A stretch of 64,000 nt of DNA. Origin: Siccirubricoccus soli (GTDB taxonomy: Bacteria; Pseudomonadota; Alphaproteobacteria; Acetobacterales; Acetobacteraceae). Position numbers and translations under genes: made by a program. The stretch covers positions 1 to 64,000 of the forward strand of contig NZ_JAMZIK010000009.1 in the NCBI RefSeq assembly GCF_024178315.1. The letters are read 5' to 3'. Below the pieces are notes generated by a model. That model saw only the letters and a program-made list of their open reading frames with translations, ran no database searches and was not told the origin of the DNA. This document shows, one piece after another, positions 36,428-44,982 of the stretch; positions within the stretch are counted from its first letter, which is position 1; each line of letters starts with the position of its first letter.

Positions 36428-37290
36428 CCACGATCGGCGGCCTCGTCTTCCTGCTGGCCTGCGTCTTCGGCGGCTATGTCATCGCCGGCGGCAAATTCGA
36501 CGTCATCCTGCACTCCCTGCCGCATGAGATGATCACCATCGGCGGGGCGGCGATCGGCGCCTTCGTCATGTCCAACAGCATGCACGACATCAAGCATGTG
36601 CTGGGCGGCTTCGGGAAGATCGTGAAGGGCTGCAAATTCCACAAGCACGAATACACGGATCTGCTCGCCCTGCTCTACTGGTTCGTCCGCCTGGCGCAGT
36701 CCAAGGGCTCCATGGCGCTGGAGCCGCATATCGAGAAGCCGGAGGAAAGCCCCGCCTTCCAGAAATTCCCAAAGATCGCCGCGGACCAGACCGCGGTCGC
36801 GATGATCTGCGACTATCTCCGCATGGTCGGCATGAACGCCGACGATCCGCACCAGATCGAGGACATCATGGCGCGGGAGCTGAAGAAGCGGGCGAATGAG
36901 GAGCTGCACGCCTCCCACGCCATGCAGAACATCGCGGATGCGCTGCCGGCGCTCGGCATCGTTGCGGCGGTGCTCGGGGTCATCAAGACCATGGCCTCCA
37001 TCGACCAGCCGCCCACCGTGCTGGGCGGGATGATCGGCGGCGCGCTGGTCGGCACCTTCCTCGGCATCCTCCTCGCCTATGGCATGATGGGGCCGATGGC
37101 GGCGCGGCTGAAGGGCGTGGTGGAGGAAGAGGCCGCCTTCTACGAGGTGATCCGCGCCGTCATCGTCTCCCACCTCCATGGCAATGCGCCGCAGGTGGCG
37201 GTGGAGGCCGGCCGCAAGACGGTGCCCACCCATTCCATGCCCAGCTTCCAGGAGCTGGAGGCGGTGCTGCAGGAGCTGCAGATCTCCTGA
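36424..37290 (+). CDS. motA: Flagellar motor stator protein MotA
   Basis: A 288-residue inner-membrane stator subunit. Two N-terminal helices (about 4-24 and 32-52), a large cytoplasmic domain with charged residues (K-K-R-A-N-E-E-L near 155), and two later helices near 180-200 and 205-228 (A-L-P-A-L-G-I-V-A-A-V-L-G-V-I and G-G-A-L-V-G-T-F-L-G-I-L-L-A-Y-G) follow the MotA plan. Together with MotB it forms the proton channel that turns the flagellum. The start ATG overlaps the motB stop by four bases, so the gene order here is motB then motA, the reverse of the common order. Confidence 0.94.
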   Translation: MTTIGGLVFLLACVFGGYVIAGGKFDVILHSLPHEMITIGGAAIGAFVMSNSMHDIKHVLGGFGKIVKGCKFHKHEYTDLLALLYWFVRLAQSKGSMALEPHIEKPEESPAFQKFPKIAADQTAVAMICDYLRMVGMNADDPHQIEDIMARELKKRANEELHASHAMQNIADALPALGIVAAVLGVIKTMASIDQPPTVLGGMIGGALVGTFLGILLAYGMMGPMAARLKGVVEEEAAFYEVIRAVIVSHLHGNAPQVAVEAGRKTVPTHSMPSFQELEAVLQELQIS

Positions 37291-37317
37291 AGCGGGGCCG
37301 GTATCCCGCCTGGAATG

Positions 37318-37335
37318 CCGTCGGCCTCCCGACGG
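37318..37335 (+). terminator. Possible hairpin terminator after motA
   Basis: A 7-bp perfect stem (CCGTCGG/CCGACGG) with a CCTC loop begins 28 bases after the motA stop. There is no T-run, so termination strength is uncertain, but such hairpins are common in GC-rich alphaproteobacteria. Confidence 0.3.
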
Positions 37336-37489
37336 GCGGAGCGGGCAGGGCAGGCGGCTCTGCGCCGGAACCCGCGGCCTGCACGCAGGCCCGCCGGACG
37401 CCGGGCCCAGGACGCCGAAGCTGGCATCCCGGCCACGATGGTGTAGCATCCGTTGCAAGCGCCGGATGAGCGCCAAAACGGAGGAATGG

Positions 37490-38704
37490 ATGTCCCTGCT
37501 TCGCGGCGCGGCCTGCGCGCTCGCCCTTTGCCTTGCCCCCTTCACCGCGCGCGCCCAGGTCTCGGACGATGTGGTCCGCGTCGGCGTGCTCACCGACCTT
37601 TCCGGCCCCTATGCGGATTTCGCCGGGCCCGGCTCCGTCGTCGCGGCGCGCATGGCCGCCGAGGATCACAATGGTGGCCGGGCGCTCGGCAAGCCGATCG
37701 AGGTGGTGGGCGGCGACCATCAGAACAAGCCGGATGTCGGCGCCGCCCTCGCCCGCCGCTGGGTGGACACCGACCGCGTGGACATGGTGATCGACATGCC
37801 GAACAGCGCCGTGGCGCTGGCCGTGCAGCAGGTCGGACGGGAGCGCAACCGAATCATCATCAACACCTCCGCCGCCACCACGGAGCTGACGGGCCGGCAA
37901 TGCTCCCCGGTCGGCTTCCATTGGGTGCTGGACAGCTATGCGCTGACCACCGGCATCACCCGCGCCGTCATGGGCCAGGGCGGGCGTAGCTGGTACTATC
38001 TGACGGTGGATTACGAGGGCGGCTACGCGCAGGAGCGCGGCTCCGAGGCGGTGGTGAATGCCGAGGGTGGCCGCGTCATGGGCCGCGCCCGACACCCGCT
38101 GAACACCGCCGATTTCTCCTCCTTCCTGCTGCGGGCCCAGGCCTCCCGCGCCCAGATCGTCGCGCTGGCCAAGGCCGGGACGGATACGGTGAACGCCATC
38201 AAGCAGGCGGGCGAATTCGGCCTGACGCGGAGCGGCCAGCGGCTGGTCGGCTTTTTCGTGAACATCACGGACATCAAGGCCCTGGGCCTGCAAACCGCCC
38301 AGGGCGTGGTTTCCGTGGATGCCTGGTACTGGGACCAGAACGAGGAAAGCCGCGCCTTCGCCCGCCGCTTCGCCGAGCGGCACCAGGGCAGGATGCCGAC
38401 GCAGTACCAGGCCGGCGTCTATTCCGGCGTGCGCCACTGGCTGAAGGCGATCGAGGCCGCCGGCACGGACGAGGCGATGGCCGTCGCCGCGAAGATGCGG
38501 GAGCTGCCGGTGGATGACGTCTTCGCCCATGGCGGCCGCGTGCGTGCGGATGGCCGCCATGTGCATGACGTGCATCTGGTAGAGGTGAAGAAGCCGGAGG
38601 ACTCCTCCGCTCCCTGGGATCTCTACCGCATCCTCTCCACCATCCCGGCCGATCAGGCCTTCCGCCCGCTGAACGAGGGCGGCTGCCCGCTGGTGCGCCA
38701 GTGA
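37490..38704 (+). CDS. LIV-type ABC transporter substrate-binding protein
   Basis: A 404-residue periplasmic binding protein of the branched-chain amino acid/amide type. A signal peptide ends near residue 23 (T-A-R-A-Q). The body starts V-R-V-G-V-L-T-D-L-S-G-P-Y and includes G-G-D-H-Q-N-K-P-D-V-G. It is paralogous to the gene at 5330-6571 over its full length. No permease or ATPase is adjacent. The GTG of the next gene overlaps its stop, so it is co-translated with a beta-hydroxyacid dehydrogenase, suggesting uptake linked to a hydroxy-acid pathway. A GGAGG site precedes the ATG. Confidence 0.9.
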   Translation: MSLLRGAACALALCLAPFTARAQVSDDVVRVGVLTDLSGPYADFAGPGSVVAARMAAEDHNGGRALGKPIEVVGGDHQNKPDVGAALARRWVDTDRVDMVIDMPNSAVALAVQQVGRERNRIIINTSAATTELTGRQCSPVGFHWVLDSYALTTGITRAVMGQGGRSWYYLTVDYEGGYAQERGSEAVVNAEGGRVMGRARHPLNTADFSSFLLRAQASRAQIVALAKAGTDTVNAIKQAGEFGLTRSGQRLVGFFVNITDIKALGLQTAQGVVSVDAWYWDQNEESRAFARRFAERHQGRMPTQYQAGVYSGVRHWLKAIEAAGTDEAMAVAAKMRELPVDDVFAHGGRVRADGRHVHDVHLVEVKKPEDSSAPWDLYRILSTIPADQAFRPLNEGGCPLVRQ

Positions 38705-39624
38705 GCGCGCCGGTGTCTGCTCCTCTGGGCTTCATCGGCCTCGGCGCCATGGGCGCGCCGATGGTCCGCCGGCTGCTCGGCGCCGGCCATCAGGTACTGG
38801 TCCATGACCTGAACGCCACGGCGGTGGCCGCCGCGGTCTCGGCCGGCGCCACCGCCCGCCCCTCCCCGGCCGCCGTCGCGGCGGAGGCGGCGACCGTGCT
38901 GGTCAGCCTGCCGACGCCGGATGTGGTGCGGCAGGTGGCCCTTGCCCCGGGCGGGCTGGCGGAGGGCGGCGCGCTCCGCACCTATGTCGATCTCTCCACC
39001 ACCGGCGCGCAGGTGGCGGTCGCGGTCGCCCAGGGCCTGGCGCCGCGCGGCGTGACGGCGCTGGACGCGCCGGTCTCCGGCGGCGTCGCCGGGGCGGAAG
39101 CCGGCACCCTCTCCGTCATGGCGGCGGGGGACCCGGAGGCCTTCGCCGCGGTGCGCCCGGTGCTGGAGGTGATCGGCAGCAACACCGTCTTCGTCGGGCC
39201 GCAGGTCGGCCTCGGCCAGACGCTGAAGCTGGTGAACAACCTGCTGGCCGCGACGAGCTGGGCCGCGGCCTGCGAGGCGCTGGCCATGGGCGCCAAGGCG
39301 GGCCTGGACCCGGAGCTGATGGTCGGCGTCATCAACAAGAGCTCCGGCCGCAGCTTCGCGACGGAGCGCTTCGCGGAGGGCCCGGTGCTCTCCCGCCGCT
39401 TCGATTTCGGCTTCCGCATGGAGCTGATGGCGAAGGACATGCGCCTGGCCTTGCAGGAGGCGGAGGCGCTCGGCCTCGTCATGCCCACCAGCCGGGCGGC
39501 GCAGATGCTCTACGGCCTCGCCATGTCCGGCGGCCTCGCCAAGGGCGACATCACGGAGCTGGCGAAGATCACCGAAGGCTGGTCCGGCACCGAGCTCGTC
39601 GCGACCCGGCGCAACGACGCATAG
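38701..39624 (+). CDS. NAD(P)-dependent beta-hydroxyacid dehydrogenase (HIBADH family)
   Basis: A 307-residue cytoplasmic oxidoreductase. The N-terminal Rossmann motif reads G-F-I-G-L-G-A-M-G-A-P-M (8-19), the substrate-binding block is D-A-P-V-S-G-G-V-A-G-A-E-A-G near 122-135, and the catalytic Lys lies in K-L-V-N-N-L near 180. Family members act on 3-hydroxyisobutyrate, tartronate semialdehyde or similar. It starts with GTG overlapping the upstream TGA. A metallo-hydrolase gene follows 11 bases on. Confidence 0.9.
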   Translation: MSAPVSAPLGFIGLGAMGAPMVRRLLGAGHQVLVHDLNATAVAAAVSAGATARPSPAAVAAEAATVLVSLPTPDVVRQVALAPGGLAEGGALRTYVDLSTTGAQVAVAVAQGLAPRGVTALDAPVSGGVAGAEAGTLSVMAAGDPEAFAAVRPVLEVIGSNTVFVGPQVGLGQTLKLVNNLLAATSWAAACEALAMGAKAGLDPELMVGVINKSSGRSFATERFAEGPVLSRRFDFGFRMELMAKDMRLALQEAEALGLVMPTSRAAQMLYGLAMSGGLAKGDITELAKITEGWSGTELVATRRNDA

Positions 39625-39635
39625 GAGCCTCGGGG

Positions 39636-40499
39636 ATGAGAGAGACGACGCGACGCATCCGCGCCTCCGGCGGCCAAGCGCAGCCCATCCCGGTGGACGG
39701 GGTGGAGCTCTTCGCGCTCTGCGACGGCTATCTCAACGTCGATATGTCGCGCTTCCCCGATGTGGTGCGCGGCATCGGCGACGCGCTGGCGGCGGCCGAT
39801 GGCCAGGACCTCGATGACCTCGCCATCTCGGTCAACGCCTTCCTGATCCGCACGCCGGACCGGCTCTGCCTGGTGGATGCGGGGGACGGCAAGCGCCGCG
39901 GTGACCAGCTCGGGCAGCTGCCACTTGCCTTGCAGCGCGCCGGCCATAAGCCGGAGGAGGTCACCGATCTGCTCCTGACGCATCTGCATGGCGACCATGC
40001 CGCCGGGCTGGCCAAGGACGGGGCTCCGGCCTTCCCCAATGCCAAGCTGCATGTCGCGGCGGAGGAGATCGCCTTCTGGCGCGCGCCGGAGAAGCTGGAT
40101 GAGCTGCAATCCGTCCAGCTTCCCTTTGCCGAGGCGGCGCTGCGCCTCTATGCCGACCGCCTCGTCGTCATCCGGCCGGGGGAGGAGGTGCTGCCCGGCG
40201 TCACCGTGCGGGCGCTGCCGGGGCATACGCCAGGCCAGGTCGGCTTCCTGCTCGGGCAGCGGGACCCGGTGCTGCTTTCGGCCGATGTGCTGCACCTGCC
40301 GGCTCTGCAGGTGCAGCACCCGGAATGGGGCTTCCTGTTCGACGCCGACCGGGCGGGGGCCAGGGCCATGCGGCAGCAATTGCTGGCGGAGGCCGCGGAG
40401 AGCGGGCTGCGCCTGGCCGGGGCGCATATCCCCTTCCCCGGCGTCATCCGCATCCTCGCGGGGGCGGGCGGCCTCAGCTTCGAGACGGCAGGGGGCTAG
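39636..40499 (+). CDS. MBL-fold metallo-hydrolase
   Basis: A 287-residue metallo-beta-lactamase-fold enzyme. The metal site T-H-L-H-G-D-H-A-A-G lies near 109-118, a G-H-T-P-G-Q-V-G block near 194-201, and S-A-D-V-L near 215 provides further ligands. Such enzymes hydrolyse lactones, thioesters or acyl-type substrates. It starts 11 bases after the beta-hydroxyacid dehydrogenase and probably shares its operon with the LIV-type binding protein. No signal peptide is seen. Confidence 0.88.
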   Translation: MRETTRRIRASGGQAQPIPVDGVELFALCDGYLNVDMSRFPDVVRGIGDALAAADGQDLDDLAISVNAFLIRTPDRLCLVDAGDGKRRGDQLGQLPLALQRAGHKPEEVTDLLLTHLHGDHAAGLAKDGAPAFPNAKLHVAAEEIAFWRAPEKLDELQSVQLPFAEAALRLYADRLVVIRPGEEVLPGVTVRALPGHTPGQVGFLLGQRDPVLLSADVLHLPALQVQHPEWGFLFDADRAGARAMRQQLLAEAAESGLRLAGAHIPFPGVIRILAGAGGLSFETAGG

Positions 40500-40709
40500 G
40501 CCGTACCCGGTCGGCGCCCGGGCATCCGGCCGGTCTCGTGCGGCGTCAGGCGGCTTGCCGATGCAGCCAGTATTGGCGGCCCCTTTCCTGGCAGCTTGCC
40601 GTGCGCCCGGCCTCGCGCGGGGCGCCCATCGCTCTGGCTCCTGGCGCCCTTCCGTCCCCCAAACCTCCGGGTTTGGCAGGGATCAGGCCCGACGCGTCGG
40701 CCTTTGTGC

Positions 40710-41093
40710 TCAGGCCGGGGTGCGTTCCAGCAGTTCGATGGAGATGTTCTCCGGCCCGCGGATGAAGCAGATGCGCACGCCAGGCCGGGCCTGCTTCGGC
40801 TCCATGGTGAAGGTCACGCCCTTCGCCTTCAGCTCCGCCGCCACCTCGTCCAGCCCCTCGACGAACAGGCCGATATGGTCGAGCCCCTGATAGGGCGAGG
40901 AGGGCGCCGCCGCCACCGCCGCATCCGCCTCGGCGATGAAGATGTCCTGCCCGCCCAGCTTCAGGTCGATGCGCGGCTTGCCGCCGGGGGTGGAGCGGAT
41001 GACTTCGGCGCCCAGCGTCTCGGCGAACCAGGCGGCCGTTGCCTCCGGGTTGGGGCTGCGCAGATGGATGTGGTCGAAGCGGATCTTCGGCAT
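40710..41093 (-). CDS. VOC-family (glyoxalase-like) protein
   Basis: A 127-residue protein of the vicinal-oxygen-chelate fold. The start F-D-H-I-H-L-R-S-P-N-P-E-A-T-A-A-W-F gives the first metal His, L-D-H-I-G-L-F-V near 72-79 the second half, and the end F-I-R-G-P-E-N-I-S-I-E-L-L-E the C-terminal Glu. This is the standard two-module VOC layout; substrates range over dioxygenase, epimerase and lyase chemistry, and cannot be named. It lies alone between oppositely oriented genes. Confidence 0.85.
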   Translation of the reverse strand: MPKIRFDHIHLRSPNPEATAAWFAETLGAEVIRSTPGGKPRIDLKLGGQDIFIAEADAAVAAAPSSPYQGLDHIGLFVEGLDEVAAELKAKGVTFTMEPKQARPGVRICFIRGPENISIELLERTPA

Positions 41094-41241
41094 GGAACGT
41101 TTCCTCCTGGCTGAGCCGCCGACAGCCTAGAGGGTGTGACGGACCGAGTCGAAGAGTGCGGTTGTCCTGGCGGGCATGAGGGTAGCGATCGGGTCGGTGG
41201 TCCGGCTCGCGCCGCTCGCCGCAGGCCGGCACTGCCCGAAT

Positions 41242-41784
41242 TCAGCCGGGCGGCCCGGCCTCCCCCGGCGCCGGGGCGGCGCGGTAGGCGGCGCGGAATT
41301 CCGCCGACTCCACCCGCCGCGCCAGGGCGCGGAGCTGCGCCGCTGCGTCGTGGCCCAGCGCCGCCTCCACCTTGCCGTTCACCATGGCCCAAAGCCGCAG
41401 CCCCTCCCCCAGCTTCCGCCGGCCGGCCTCGGTGAGGCTGGCCTGCCGCACCCGCTTGTCGGCCGCCCCCGGGCGCAGCGCCACCAGCCCGTCGCGCAGC
41501 AGCGGGCGCAGCGCGTGGGTCAGGGCGGAGACGTGCAGGGCCAAGCGCTCCGCCAGGGTGTGCAGCGGCGCTCCCGCCTCGCCCCCCGCCTGCTCGATCT
41601 GCGCCAGCAGGCCGAATTGCGTGGCCTTGAGGCCGGTCGGCGCCAGCGCCTCGTCATAGAGCGCGCCGAGCTGGCGGGTGGTGCGGCGGAGCGTCGCATT
41701 CAGGCAACTCAGCTCCCCGGGCAGCAGGGGGCAGGCCGCGTCCGGCGGCGGTCCGGCGGGCTCGATCTCCAGGCGGCGGGTCAT
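41242..41784 (-). CDS. MarR-family transcriptional regulator
   Basis: A 180-residue winged-helix regulator. The core includes L-N-A-T-L-R-R-T-T-R-Q-L-G-A-L-Y-D near 28, the helix-turn-helix L-A-E-R-L-A-L-H-V-S-A-L-T near 80-92 and a wing with G-A-A-D-K-R-V-R near 104-115. The gene is divergent from a short-chain dehydrogenase with a 100-base spacer, so it probably controls that gene and itself. MarR dimers usually repress and release DNA on binding phenolic ligands. Confidence 0.88.
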   Translation of the reverse strand: MTRRLEIEPAGPPPDAACPLLPGELSCLNATLRRTTRQLGALYDEALAPTGLKATQFGLLAQIEQAGGEAGAPLHTLAERLALHVSALTHALRPLLRDGLVALRPGAADKRVRQASLTEAGRRKLGEGLRLWAMVNGKVEAALGHDAAAQLRALARRVESAEFRAAYRAAPAPGEAGPPG

Positions 41785-41884
41785 GCCATGAAATTAGTTG
41801 CGCCCTCTAGCATTGCCCAGGGGCGCGGGCGTCCCAAATGCCGGGCGGCCATTCCTTGAGCACTCAACCGATCGGAGCCCTGCC

Positions 41885-42667
41885 ATGCCCACCGAGCCCT
41901 CCCTCGCCGTCGTCACCGGCGCCTCTTCCGGCATCGGCGCCGTCTATGCCGACCGGCTGGCGGCGCGCGGCCATGACCTGATCCTGGTTGCCCGGCGGGC
42001 CGACCGGCTGCAGGCCCTGGCGGCCCGGATCGCCGAGACCCATGGCCGCAAGGCGGACATCCACGTCGCCGACCTGGCCGACCCCGCCTCACTGGCCCAG
42101 ACCGCCGCCACGCTGGCAGCGAACCCGCGGATCGAGGTGCTGGTGAACAATGCCGGCCTCGCCAAGCTGGCACCCTTCGGCACCGCACCGCTGGCGGATT
42201 CGCTGAGCCAGATCGCGCTGAACATCACCAGCCTGACCCAGCTCACCCAGGCGCTGCTGCCGGGCTTCCTGGCACGCAACCGCGGGCTGATCATCAACAT
42301 CGCCTCGGTGCTGGGGCTGGAGGTGCTGCCGGGCAGCGCGGTGTACAGCGGCACCAAGGGCTTTGTGCTGAATTTCAGCCGCGGCCTGCAGAAGGAGTTG
42401 GCGGGCAGCGGGGTGAAGGTGCAGGCGGTGCTGCCGGCGGCGACCGCGACGGAGATCTGGGACAATTCCGGCGTGCCGCTCGCCAGCCTGGACACCGGCA
42501 TGGTGATGACGGTGGAGAACATGGTGGACGCGGCGCTGGCCGGGCTGGACCAGGGCGAGGCGGTGACCATCCCGCCACTGGCCGATCTCGGGCTGTGGCA
42601 GCGGGCCGAGGCAGCACGGCTGGCGCTGTTCGAGGCGACGCGGACGGGCCGGCCGGCGCCGCGCTAA
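41885..42667 (+). CDS. SDR-family NAD(P)-dependent oxidoreductase
   Basis: A 260-residue short-chain dehydrogenase. It has the cofactor motif T-G-A-S-S-G-I-G (about 12-19), N-N-A-G near 91, and a catalytic Ser-Tyr-Lys in N-I-A-S-V-L-G ... Y-S-G-T-K-G near 139-163. The length and K-G-F-V-L-N-F-S-R-G-L-Q-K-E-L block put it in the classical group often annotated as dehydrogenase/reductase of unspecified carbonyls. The Met at 41885 is preferred to an in-frame upstream start. Divergent from the MarR gene. Confidence 0.92.
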   Translation: MPTEPSLAVVTGASSGIGAVYADRLAARGHDLILVARRADRLQALAARIAETHGRKADIHVADLADPASLAQTAATLAANPRIEVLVNNAGLAKLAPFGTAPLADSLSQIALNITSLTQLTQALLPGFLARNRGLIINIASVLGLEVLPGSAVYSGTKGFVLNFSRGLQKELAGSGVKVQAVLPAATATEIWDNSGVPLASLDTGMVMTVENMVDAALAGLDQGEAVTIPPLADLGLWQRAEAARLALFEATRTGRPAPR

Positions 42668-42781
42668 GGGGTGGAATAGGCAGCGGCGCTTCGCCGCCGG
42701 CCCTGACAGGGCTCAGCCCCTGGCGCAGACCCTGCCCCGAAGGGCCGGGGCGGGATTTTGTCCTGGACTCGCGGCATGATG

Positions 42782-42793
42782 CGCGCATATACC
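42782..42793. promoter_or_regulatory. Half operator upstream of the second MarR gene
   Basis: CGCATATACCCG shares ATATACCC with the perfect palindrome before the MFS gene, and lies just upstream of the ATG at 42800 chosen for the MarR protein. Seen in sequence; autoregulation is inferred. Confidence 0.4.
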
Positions 42794-42799
42794 CGCATC

Positions 42800-43201
42800 A
42801 TGTCGCCACGCTGCTACTGCATCCGCCTTCGCCAAGCCACGCGCCGGCTCAACGCCTTCTACGACCAGGCCCTGGCGCCACTCGGCATCACCATCGCCCA
42901 GTACTCCCTGCTGCGGATGATCGAACGGCACCAGCCCATCAGCCTGACGGAGCTGGGCCGGCTGGCGGAGCTCGACCGCTCCACCATCGGGCGCAATGTC
43001 CGGGTGCTGGAACGGCAGGGCCTCGCCGCCCTCGGCCCGGGGAAGGCGGACCAGCGGGAAGCCATGGTCACCCTCTCGGAGCCGGGACGGGCCGTGCTCG
43101 AAGCCTCCATCCCGGTCTGGGACGAATGCCAGAGGGCCCTGGAAGCCCGGCTGGGCCCGGACCGCCTCCGCGCCTTCGAGGAGGTTCTGGACGCCGTTTG
43201 A
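42800..43201 (+). CDS. MarR-family transcriptional regulator
   Basis: A 133-residue winged-helix regulator. It starts C-Y-C-I-R-L-R-Q-A-T-R-R-L-N-A-F-Y-D, has the recognition region L-G-R-L-A-E-L-D-R-S-T-I-G-R-N-V near 54-70, and the wing K-A-D-Q-R-E near 87. I chose the ATG at 42800 because the conserved part begins there and because an operator-like half-site lies just before it; starts at 42776 or 42758 are possible. The MFS gene is 55 bases downstream with a perfect palindrome between, so it is the likely target. Confidence 0.85.
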   Translation: MSPRCYCIRLRQATRRLNAFYDQALAPLGITIAQYSLLRMIERHQPISLTELGRLAELDRSTIGRNVRVLERQGLAALGPGKADQREAMVTLSEPGRAVLEASIPVWDECQRALEARLGPDRLRAFEEVLDAV

Positions 43202-43223
43202 TGGCGGTTTCTCCGGCCAATAC

Positions 43224-43235
43224 GGGTATATACCC
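43224..43235. promoter_or_regulatory. Perfect palindrome GGGTATATACCC before the MFS gene
   Basis: A 12-base perfect inverted repeat, unusually A/T-rich at its centre for this genome, lies between the MarR stop and the MFS start (20 bases upstream of ATG 43256). MarR proteins bind such palindromes, so it is a good candidate operator. Half of it recurs before the MarR gene itself. Confidence 0.6.
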
Positions 43236-43255
43236 CTAACTCTGAGGACCATCTC

Positions 43256-44539
43256 ATGTCACCGGACCACGCCCCACCGCCCGCCCCCGGCCGCCGGCAC
43301 TATGCCTGGGTGGTGGCGGCGGTCACCTTCCTCACCATGCTGGTCACCGCCGGCGCGGTCGGCACGCCGGGCGTGCTGATCGCCCCGCTGCAGCAGGAAT
43401 TCGGCTGGGACACCGCGGATATCTCCGCCGGCTTCGCCATCCGCCTGGTCCTCTTCGGCCTGCTCGCCCCCTTCTCCGCCGCGCTGCTGAATCGCTTCGG
43501 TCCCCGTCGGGTGGCGAGCTTCGCCCTGACCCTGGTCGCCGCCGGCATCTTCGGCTCCTTCTTCATGACGCGGCTTTGGCACCTGCTGGCGCTCTGGGGC
43601 GTGGTGGTGGGCTTCGGCACCGGCCTCACCGCCATGGTGCTGGGCGCGACGGTGGCGCAACGCTGGTTCGCCCAGCGCCGCGGCCTGGTGATGGGGCTGC
43701 TGACCGCCAGCAGCGCCACTGGCCAGCTCGTCTTCATGCCCCTGCTGGCGGCGCTGACGGACAGCATCGGCTGGCGCGGCGCGCTGTCCCTCATGCTCGC
43801 CCTGCTGCTGGTCACGGCGCTGGCCGTGCTGGCGCTGATGCGGGACCGGCCCTCGGATATCGGCTTGGCTCCCTACGGCGCCACCGCGCCGGTGGCCGCG
43901 CCGCCCCCGCCGCTCGGCTTCGGCGCCATGCTCGCCTCCCCCCTGGTGACGCTCAGGGATGCGGCGAAGACCCGGGTGTTCTGGCTGCTCTTCGGCACCT
44001 TCTTCGTCTGCGGCGCCAGCACCAACGGCCTGGTCCAGACGCATTTCATCCCGCTCTGCGGCGATTTCGGCATCGCCCCGGTGGCGGCGGCCGGCGTGCT
44101 GGCCATGATCGGCCTGTTCGACGTCGCGGGCACCATCGGCTCCGGCTGGCTCTCGGACCGCTATGACAGCCGCTGGCTGCTCTTCTGGTATTACGGGCTG
44201 CGCGGCCTGTCCCTGATCTACCTGCCCTTCTCCGATTTCAGCCTCTACGGGCTGGCGGTCTTCGCCGTCTTCTACGGGCTGGACTGGGTGGCGACCGTGC
44301 CGCCCACGGTGAAGCTGGCGGCGGACCGGTTCGGGGAGCGGGCGAACATCGTCTTCGGCTGGGTCTTCACCGGCCACCAGCTCGGCGCCGCCTTCGCCGC
44401 CTATGGCGCCGGCTTCACCCGCACCGCCTATGACAGCTACCTGCCCTTCTTCTTCCTCTCCGGGGTGCTATGCCTGCTGGCGGCCGCGGCGATCTTCGGC
44501 GCCCGGCCGCGGCCGGCGCCGGTTGCGGCGGTGGCCTGA
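43256..44539 (+). CDS. MFS transporter (monocarboxylate/oxalate-like)
   Basis: A 427-residue protein with about 12 helices. The N-terminus [10 protein letters not shown] and [15 protein letters not shown] block, R-F-G-P-R-R near 80, and the S-D-R-Y-D-S-R-W loop near 300 fit the monocarboxylate/YbfB-like MFS branch. It probably exports or imports an organic acid under MarR control. It is the last gene before a strong GC hairpin and the acpXL cluster. Confidence 0.9.
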   Translation: MSPDHAPPPAPGRRHYAWVVAAVTFLTMLVTAGAVGTPGVLIAPLQQEFGWDTADISAGFAIRLVLFGLLAPFSAALLNRFGPRRVASFALTLVAAGIFGSFFMTRLWHLLALWGVVVGFGTGLTAMVLGATVAQRWFAQRRGLVMGLLTASSATGQLVFMPLLAALTDSIGWRGALSLMLALLLVTALAVLALMRDRPSDIGLAPYGATAPVAAPPPPLGFGAMLASPLVTLRDAAKTRVFWLLFGTFFVCGASTNGLVQTHFIPLCGDFGIAPVAAAGVLAMIGLFDVAGTIGSGWLSDRYDSRWLLFWYYGLRGLSLIYLPFSDFSLYGLAVFAVFYGLDWVATVPPTVKLAADRFGERANIVFGWVFTGHQLGAAFAAYGAGFTRTAYDSYLPFFFLSGVLCLLAAAAIFGARPRPAPVAAVA

Positions 44540-44556
44540 GGCGGCGAGCCGCCCTC

Positions 44557-44582
44557 CCGCCCCCGGCCCTGGCCGGGGGCGG
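44557..44582 (+). terminator. Strong GC hairpin after the MFS gene
   Basis: A 12-bp perfect stem (CCGCCCCCGGCC with GGCCGGGGGCGG) with a 2-base loop lies 18 bases after the MFS stop and 91 before acpXL. There is no T-run, so it may terminate weakly, block 3' decay, or act as a leader structure; it probably separates the MFS gene from the acpXL operon. Confidence 0.4.
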
Positions 44583-44672
44583 CGCCACCATCCTCGCCGT
44601 CCCGCTGGACATTCCGCCGGGAACGCGCCAAAGACCCCCCTCCCTGCCCCCTGCCTTTTCCGGAGAATCGCC

Positions 44673-44954
44673 ATGGCATCGGCGTTCGACCGCATCGCCG
44701 AGATCATCGCCGAGACCAGCGATGTCCCGCGCGAGAACATCAAGCCCGAGAGCCATGTCATCGAAGACCTCGGCATCGACAGCCTGGACTTCCTCGACAT
44801 CGTCTTCGCGATCGACAAGGAATTCGGCATCAAGGTCCCGGTCGAGGCCTGGACCCAGGAAGTGAATTCCGGCGCCGCCCCGGCCGAGCAATACTTCGTC
44901 ATGCAGAACCTGGCGGCCCGGATCGAGGAGCTGGTGGCGGCCAAGGGCGGCTGA
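44673..44954 (+). CDS. acpXL: Acyl carrier protein AcpXL
   Basis: A 93-residue acyl carrier protein. The phosphopantetheine Ser is in G-I-D-S-L-D-F-L-D near residues 36-41. The I-K-V-P-V-E-A-W-T and Y-F-V-M-Q-N-L tail set it apart from the housekeeping ACP and match the AcpXL type that carries very-long-chain fatty acids for lipid A. The gene heads a six-gene co-directional cluster (dehydratase, two ketosynthases, dehydrogenase, acyltransferase) in the same order as in rhizobia, which is the main support for the name. Confidence 0.9.
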   Translation: MASAFDRIAEIIAETSDVPRENIKPESHVIEDLGIDSLDFLDIVFAIDKEFGIKVPVEAWTQEVNSGAAPAEQYFVMQNLAARIEELVAAKGG

Positions 44955-44982
44955 GGCCCCACCCCGCGCGCCGCCCATCGCC

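Noticed and set aside
35530-37290. A longer forward frame that extends MotA upstream through motB
   Set aside because: The added sequence is a phase shadow of motB; the MotA family begins at the ATG at 36424.
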